A stretch of 9,236 nucleotides of DNA from assembly GCA_040905245.1 (NCBI GenBank), contig JBBDRX010000028.1, positions 1 through 9,236 of the forward strand, given 5' to 3'. Shown here in pieces: positions 5,636 through 9,236 of the stretch. The translations under genes were made by a program, and so were the position numbers. Positions within the stretch are counted from its first letter, which is position 1. Each line of letters starts with the position of its first letter. Source of the stretch: JBBDRX01 sp040905245. GTDB taxonomy: Bacteria > Bacteroidota > Rhodothermia > Balneolales > Balneolaceae. Under the pieces are notes generated by a model. That model saw nothing but the letters and a program-made list of their open reading frames with translations. It searched no databases and had not been told where the DNA came from.

Positions 5636-6874
5636 CGAAAAGAAACTGCCCATCGAATAGAGCCGGACATTTCCCCAGCCCACATCCTGTAGAGGCAATC
5701 GAAGGAATGGCTCAACGCGAAGGCTCCAGTTCGGGTGGACGTCCAGTTCGTATCCCGCAGACAACGCGGCATTGCTGAACCAGTGTTGCGACCCCGTACG
5801 ATCCTCCCATTCCTGCACTCCGGCTCCACCGGCAGACCGGAACTGATACCTCTCTGTGAGCATGATGTACGAGGAGAGGCCGGCACTGGCGAAAATCCTT
5901 GCGTTTGTAAACTCCAGGACATCGAATCGGATTTGTATCGGGATATCGAGCATTAGACAGGCGGCTGTGATCTTGTCAGGAACCAATCCTCCATATCCGT
6001 ATACGGGAGCATTGTGGCTCTCTGAATCTGCCGCATAATGTATTCTGGATGGAATCACACCGGCCTGTACCGAGAATCGCTCTCCGATCCGGTATCCGAC
6101 GGTAATCCCGGCCTTGACACCGGTCCGGTATCTGTTTTCAAACGACCCGGCCGCCGAGATGTCGGGGGAGAGTGCCAGGGAGGCGGTCAGTCCCGAGCCT
6201 TGTGGCCTCCGTGTGTCGGGGCGTTCTGGATCTACACCCGCGGATCCACTTCGGCTGTCTGTCGGGCCCGCGGCTGCCAAAGCTGTCTGTGTATCGGCAA
6301 ACAGCTGTCGATCCGACAGGTTGTCACTATATGCCGAGGAGTGTGGAGTCAGGGCAGGAGCTCCTTCTGGCAGCGATCGCCTGGCAAGTACGGTCCGGGT
6401 GGGCTCCATGCCGCCGGAATAAGGGCCTCGCGTCGATTCATCGTATTGGCTGGTATCTGCCGCGAATGAATCCTCCGGGTTGAACCGGTTCGTTGGCGGA
6501 CCTGCCTCGACCGGGCCGGTCTCCCGGTCGGGATTGTCAGGAAATGGAGAGTCCTGCGATGTATCCGAATGAGTTTCGGTCTCGCCCTGCCCGCCTGGAG
6601 AAGAAGGAAATACAGGCTGTTGCGGTGGTGGGGTCGAGTACTCTCGTGCAATTTGGTTCAGTCGCTGGTGATTCTGCAGAGTAAAGTATCCCAGGAGCGA
6701 GAGAATCAGGAAGGACGCGGCTGCCAGCCATCCAATGCGTTTCCGGTAGGTTCGCTTCGCCTCGATCAGATCCAGCTTCTTTTCGAGCTTCAGCCAGTCC
6801 TCTTCCCGGTAGGGGATGTCGGGTTCCCCGGCTTTGTTTCTGAAGTACTCCTCAAGTGGGTCTTGTTCTTTCAT
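5618..6874 (-). CDS. Dual membrane-spanning anti-sigma-like protein (Dma-type): cytosolic domain, TM helix, linker, outer-membrane β-barrel
   Basis: The protein has 418 residues. Residues 1-46 are charged and carry the W-x-x-L-E-x-x-L pattern (Trp27, Leu30, Leu34) and basic cluster seen at the N-terminus of Bacteroidota anti-sigma proteins. Residues 48-65 form one membrane helix. Residues 70-225 are a low-complexity linker rich in Pro, Ser, Asp, Gly and Thr. Residues about 226-418 alternate hydrophobic and polar residues with aromatic girdles and end in FFSLSYRL, like PorT/OMP_b-brl outer-membrane barrels. There is no signal peptide at the barrel, so the chain would cross the inner membrane once and insert its end in the outer membrane. 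This matches the layout of Dma anti-sigma factors known in Bacteroides thetaiotaomicron. It starts 4 bp after the ECF sigma gene, so it is probably that factor's partner. Plain family annotation would read 'outer membrane beta-barrel protein'. Anti-sigma function is inferred from layout and neighbour. Confidence 0.8.
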   Translation of the reverse strand: MKEQDPLEEYFRNKAGEPDIPYREEDWLKLEKKLDLIEAKRTYRKRIGWLAAASFLILSLLGYFTLQNHQRLNQIAREYSTPPPQQPVFPSSPGGQGETETHSDTSQDSPFPDNPDRETGPVEAGPPTNRFNPEDSFAADTSQYDESTRGPYSGGMEPTRTVLARRSLPEGAPALTPHSSAYSDNLSDRQLFADTQTALAAAGPTDSRSGSAGVDPERPDTRRPQGSGLTASLALSPDISAAGSFENRYRTGVKAGITVGYRIGERFSVQAGVIPSRIHYAADSESHNAPVYGYGGLVPDKITAACLMLDIPIQIRFDVLEFTNARIFASAGLSSYIMLTERYQFRSAGGAGVQEWEDRTGSQHWFSNAALSAGYELDVHPNWSLRVEPFLRLPLQDVGWGNVRLYSMGSFFSLSYRL

Positions 6875-6878
6875 CGGA

Positions 6879-7409
6879 TCAACCGGTCAGGTTTTTTTCA
6901 AGAATCGTTCGTAACTCCCGTTTTGCCTTAAAGAGATTGGACTTGGAGGTTCCCTCGGAAATTCCGAGTCGATTTGAAATCTCTTTGTGGGTATACCCTT
7001 CAATAACATGCAGGTTGAACACCGTCCGGTAGGCCGGTGAGAGGGTTTGTACCATCGTGATAATCTCCTGATAGGAGATGGCACTTGTAATTGTTTCTGG
7101 ATGGGCAGAAGCCTCCATTCCCGGCTCCCACTGCAACCAGTCCGGTTCCCGGTTTTGTTTATGAAACTGGTTGATTGCAGTATTGATCAGAATTCTGCGA
7201 AACCAGGGTTTGAATGGCCGGTTCATGTCGTAGGATTTGATGTGTTCAAATACATTCAAAAATGCGTCATTGAGGATGGTTACAGCCTCTTCCCTCGAGC
7301 CCGCATAACGGAGGGCGATACTCATCCCATAGGCATAGAAATCCTTGTAGAGAGCCTTCTGGCTCTCACGTTGCCTCTTCCTGCACCCATGGAGAATTTC
7401 ATTCAGCAA
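6879..7409 (-). CDS. ECF (σ70-family) RNA polymerase sigma factor
   Basis: The protein is 176 residues, usual for the ECF group. Region σ2 spans about 18-84, with YAGSREEAVTILNDAFLNVFEHI (35-57) giving the core/-10 contact pattern and FKPWFRRILINTAINQF (66-82) following. Region σ4 spans about 112-170, with LSPAYRTVFNLHVIEGYTH and a helix-turn-helix (KEISNRLGISEGTSKSNL, 142-159) for -35 recognition. The start is taken as TTG 7409-7407. The only stop-free sequence upstream is four codons long, back to an in-frame TAA that is also the stop of the DUF5777 gene, and no ATG precedes residue 29. The N-terminal LNEILHGCRKRQRESQKALY matches the family start well. No Shine-Dalgarno is seen, so translation may be coupled to the upstream gene, 12 bp away. 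The following gene, 4 bp downstream, is its likely anti-sigma partner. Confidence 0.92.
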   Translation of the reverse strand: MLNEILHGCRKRQRESQKALYKDFYAYGMSIALRYAGSREEAVTILNDAFLNVFEHIKSYDMNRPFKPWFRRILINTAINQFHKQNREPDWLQWEPGMEASAHPETITSAISYQEIITMVQTLSPAYRTVFNLHVIEGYTHKEISNRLGISEGTSKSNLFKAKRELRTILEKNLTG

Positions 7410-7421
7410 AAGAGCAAAACG

Positions 7422-8312
7422 TTATGGTGATGTACCTGCTGAGGGCCGTTGCAAGCCAAACAGGCGGTTAATGTTGAATCCGAATCGAAAATCCCCCTCC
7501 CAGAATCGGTCGCTGTTATTGGCCATCATATAGGGGGCGTTGTGCCACTGTGAACTGGATAAAAAGAGCTGGAACAGATGCCCGCCCGTGTCAATATTTA
7601 GGGAGATGGCCATGGGATTGCTGGTTCCGGCCGGCCGGTCTCCGAATCGCGGCAGGTACTCTATGCCAATGGTGTAGCGATCGGAAAGCTGCCAGGCTCC
7701 GAGTATTCCTGCACCAAGCAGTAGTGGTTTCTCTTCGCCGTTTCGGGCGTGGATGGTTCCAGCCATCGGTGCGATTTGTACGGAGAGACGATGTACGGTT
7801 TTTGCAATCATCAGCGTTGCCAACCAGGATTGCCGGTCGGGAAAAGACATGCCGGTACCGGAAAGTGTACTGATTCCCGATGAGATGTGCATAGCCAGAT
7901 CGACCGGGGCTCCCTCACGGGTTTGTTGAAAAATCGATATCTGACTTCGAAGGTCTACTACTTTGTTGAAGGTCATACGTCCGATACCGACAGATAACCA
8001 CTGGTTCAACCCGTAATCAATCCCCAGGCGGGTGTTGGCTCCGTCGTCCAGTCCATAGAAGTGGTCGACCCCGCCCGAAACCAGCCCGAAGGTGTGCTTC
8101 ACACTGCTGTTCAGGTTTTTTGCCGCAATCTGGTACACAGTGGGAAGGCCGATGTGTGTCGGGGCCAGAAAGTGTGATTCCACCGGCTGCTCGCTCCGTG
8201 CCGGTTCACGAGTCAGCTGTGCTTCTGCCCGGAACGGGAGCAGAGCAGTAAGGCTCAGCAGCAAGACAAGTGAACCGGTCAGGGGAAACGAAAGAGGTTT
8301 GATAGTCATCAT
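7422..8312 (-). CDS. DUF5777 family β-barrel protein with signal peptide
   Basis: The protein has 296 residues. The N-terminus is a signal peptide: hydrophobic core about 9-26, probable cleavage after Ala31 in AEA|Q. The mature protein carries segments I recognise as DUF5777: THIGLPTVYQIAAKNLNSS (52-70), GGVDHFYGLDDGANTRLGID (80-99), IGRMTFNKVVD (110-120), IDTGGHLFQLFLSSSQWHN (240-258) and RFWEGDFRFGFNINRLFG (269-286). Alternating strands and the aromatic C-terminal region suggest an outer-membrane barrel. The family's function is not established. It is commonly placed near redox or YceI genes in Bacteroidota, as here, so a role in envelope electron transfer or transport is a guess. Two adjacent ATGs (8312 and 8309) are possible starts. 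The YceI stop is only 2 bp upstream, so the genes are surely co-transcribed and probably translationally coupled. Confidence 0.88.
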   Translation of the reverse strand: MMTIKPLSFPLTGSLVLLLSLTALLPFRAEAQLTREPARSEQPVESHFLAPTHIGLPTVYQIAAKNLNSSVKHTFGLVSGGVDHFYGLDDGANTRLGIDYGLNQWLSVGIGRMTFNKVVDLRSQISIFQQTREGAPVDLAMHISSGISTLSGTGMSFPDRQSWLATLMIAKTVHRLSVQIAPMAGTIHARNGEEKPLLLGAGILGAWQLSDRYTIGIEYLPRFGDRPAGTSNPMAISLNIDTGGHLFQLFLSSSQWHNAPYMMANNSDRFWEGDFRFGFNINRLFGLQRPSAGTSP

Positions 8313-8314
8313 AG

Positions 8315-8977
8315 TCAGGATTGAACGTTTATTTCGGGTGGGTTCGGCCGGAGAGTTGCCTCGATTTGAACCTCGACATGGTCGCGGACCCGGTAGAAAA
8401 GGATTCCAGGTGGTTCGATCTCGTGATCATCCAGGGATTGCGTCCAACCTGTCTGGAGTTGAATCCCGTCGGCGGTTGGGCGAAGCCACCCTTCAACCCG
8501 TTTTTCGCGGGTAATGCCATTTATGGTAAAAGTTCCGGATACGGTGACCTGTTGCCTGGAGGAGTCGGCTGGATTGAATGGGGTGACAAGCTCCCCGGTA
8601 AACTCAACGTAAGGAAACTCTTCGGTATTCAGTGTGCTGTATATGTCCCGGTCCCGGCGGTTGTTTCCGGTCTCCAGAGAGCGAAGATCCAGATAGAAGT
8701 CCACCAGGTTTCGGTCAAAGTCGATCATACCGGCCAGATGATCTGATTTACCGGTAAATTCGTGTAGTGGAACGGACGATTGAAAAGTCGCGATCCCGGT
8801 TTGAGTTGCATAGACTACCCGTTCCTGGTTTTCGTCGATCGCGCCCGCAAGAATGAGAATTCCGGGGACAGAGATCAGCAGGAGAATCATGAGGGAGGTT
8901 CGTGGGAAACCGCCGCCGGAGGCTGTCGTACTCCGGCGGAATCGCCATCTTGCCGGTATGCTGTTTTGTGATTTCAT
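8315..8977 (-). CDS. YceI family protein with N-terminal membrane anchor or signal
   Basis: The protein has 220 residues. The C-terminal part (about 52-210) is a YceI domain: TQTGIATFQSSVPLHEFTGKS (59-79), FDRNLVDFYLDLRSLETGN (87-105), RRDRDIYSTLNTEEFPYVEF (107-126), TVSGTFTINGITREKRVEG (145-163). YceI proteins form a lipocalin-like barrel that binds isoprenoid quinone-like lipids and act in the periplasm. Residues 1-28 are basic (Arg10, 12, 14, 15, 26) and 29-46 are hydrophobic, ending LAGA. It is either a long signal peptide or an uncleaved anchor. Met30 is an alternative start but would leave almost no basic N-region, so the ATG at 8977 is preferred. AGGA, overlapping the preceding stop codon, lies nine bases ahead of this ATG and supports it. 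The gene follows the cupredoxin gene by 11 bp. Confidence 0.9.
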   Translation of the reverse strand: MKSQNSIPARWRFRRSTTASGGGFPRTSLMILLLISVPGILILAGAIDENQERVVYATQTGIATFQSSVPLHEFTGKSDHLAGMIDFDRNLVDFYLDLRSLETGNNRRDRDIYSTLNTEEFPYVEFTGELVTPFNPADSSRQQVTVSGTFTINGITREKRVEGWLRPTADGIQLQTGWTQSLDDHEIEPPGILFYRVRDHVEVQIEATLRPNPPEINVQS

Positions 8978-8988
8978 CCCGGCTATTC

Positions 8989-9236
8989 CTACTCTTCGGG
9001 GCTGTTAACCTCGATGGTTCCGGTCATATCCGGATGGAAGGTGCAATAGTAGTCGAAGGTTCCGGCCTCGTCGAAGGTGTAGTTATAACTATCATCGGGG
9101 GAAACCGTTGCGTTAAACAGGTCGTCTTCACTGGTAACTGAGTGATTGGTTCCGTTTCGGTTTGTCCAGGTGACAGTGGTTCCGGTCGGGACCTCGAGCG
9201 TTTCGGGTGAGTAGTAGTGATTCTGCATTACGACTT
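8989..9236 (-). CDS. Type I copper protein (amicyanin/plastocyanin-like cupredoxin), 5' end outside window
   Basis: The frame is open to the window edge and ends at TAG 8991-8989. About 82 residues are visible. Copper ligands can be read: His in Asn-His-Ser (codon 9144-9142), then Cys-Thr-Phe-His-Pro-Asp-Met (Cys codon 9045-9043), giving the C-x2-H-x2-M ligand loop typical of amicyanin and small plastocyanin-like proteins. The strand YSPETLEVPTGTTVTWTN is the usual early cupredoxin segment. An ATG at 9228 lies inside conserved sequence (Val-Val precede it in frame), so it is not the real start. The missing N-terminus probably carries a signal peptide or lipid anchor. The protein would be a one-electron carrier in the periplasm. 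It is the most upstream gene of the minus-strand cluster that can be seen. Confidence 0.88.
   Translation of the reverse strand, partial: VVMQNHYYSPETLEVPTGTTVTWTNRNGTNHSVTSEDDLFNATVSPDDSYNYTFDEAGTFDYYCTFHPDMTGTIEVNSPEE

Noticed and set aside
6038..6483. Three overlapping plus-strand frames of 102-143 codons opposite the linker of the barrel protein
   Set aside because: The linker is rich in Pro, Gly, Ser and Arg codons, which keeps all frames free of stops. The translations are low-complexity and Arg/Gly/Ser-rich with no domain pattern.

Overview
The window looks like a chromosomal stretch from a member of the Bacteroidota, most likely a Balneolia/Rhodothermia-type lineage of mid GC content. 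Supporting signs are a DUF5777 β-barrel protein, an ECF sigma factor next to an anti-sigma-like protein that ends in a PorT/OMP-type β-barrel, near absence of Shine-Dalgarno sites, and a Bacteroidota-style TTTG/TAnnTTTn promoter. This taxonomic call is inference; there is no rRNA or other marker gene. I see no tRNA, CRISPR array, insertion sequence or phage gene.

Left part (1-1315): the 3' end of a β-CASP metallo-β-lactamase-fold RNase-like gene (+); a poorly coding stretch holding a short minus-strand ORF with a DinB-like His-rich helix, possibly a gene remnant; and a membrane-anchored CxxCH protein resembling a c'-type cytochrome (+).

Middle part (1316-5635): a PLP-dependent trans-sulfuration enzyme (-) is divergent from a two-gene (+) operon. 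The operon encodes a soluble GAF-PAS-PAS-PAS histidine kinase and a stand-alone Rcp1-like receiver. The 272-bp divergent spacer is rich in symmetry. It holds two TTTCC-N4/5-GGAAA dyads, a third dyad, a 10-bp direct repeat and a plausible promoter for the enzyme gene.

Right part (5618-9236): five tightly packed minus-strand genes, read right to left: an amicyanin/plastocyanin-like cupredoxin (cut by the window edge), a membrane-anchored YceI-family protein, a DUF5777 β-barrel protein, an ECF sigma factor with a TTG start, and an anti-sigma-like protein with an inner-membrane helix, a long Pro/Ser-rich linker and a C-terminal outer-membrane β-barrel. Gaps are 11, 2, 12 and 4 bp, so they are probably one operon. 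The last two genes match the layout of dual membrane-spanning (Dma-type) anti-sigma systems described in Bacteroides. Here the pair sits downstream of a redox/envelope cassette, which is the most interesting feature of the window. The operon's last gene overlaps the receiver gene tail-to-tail by 18 bp.
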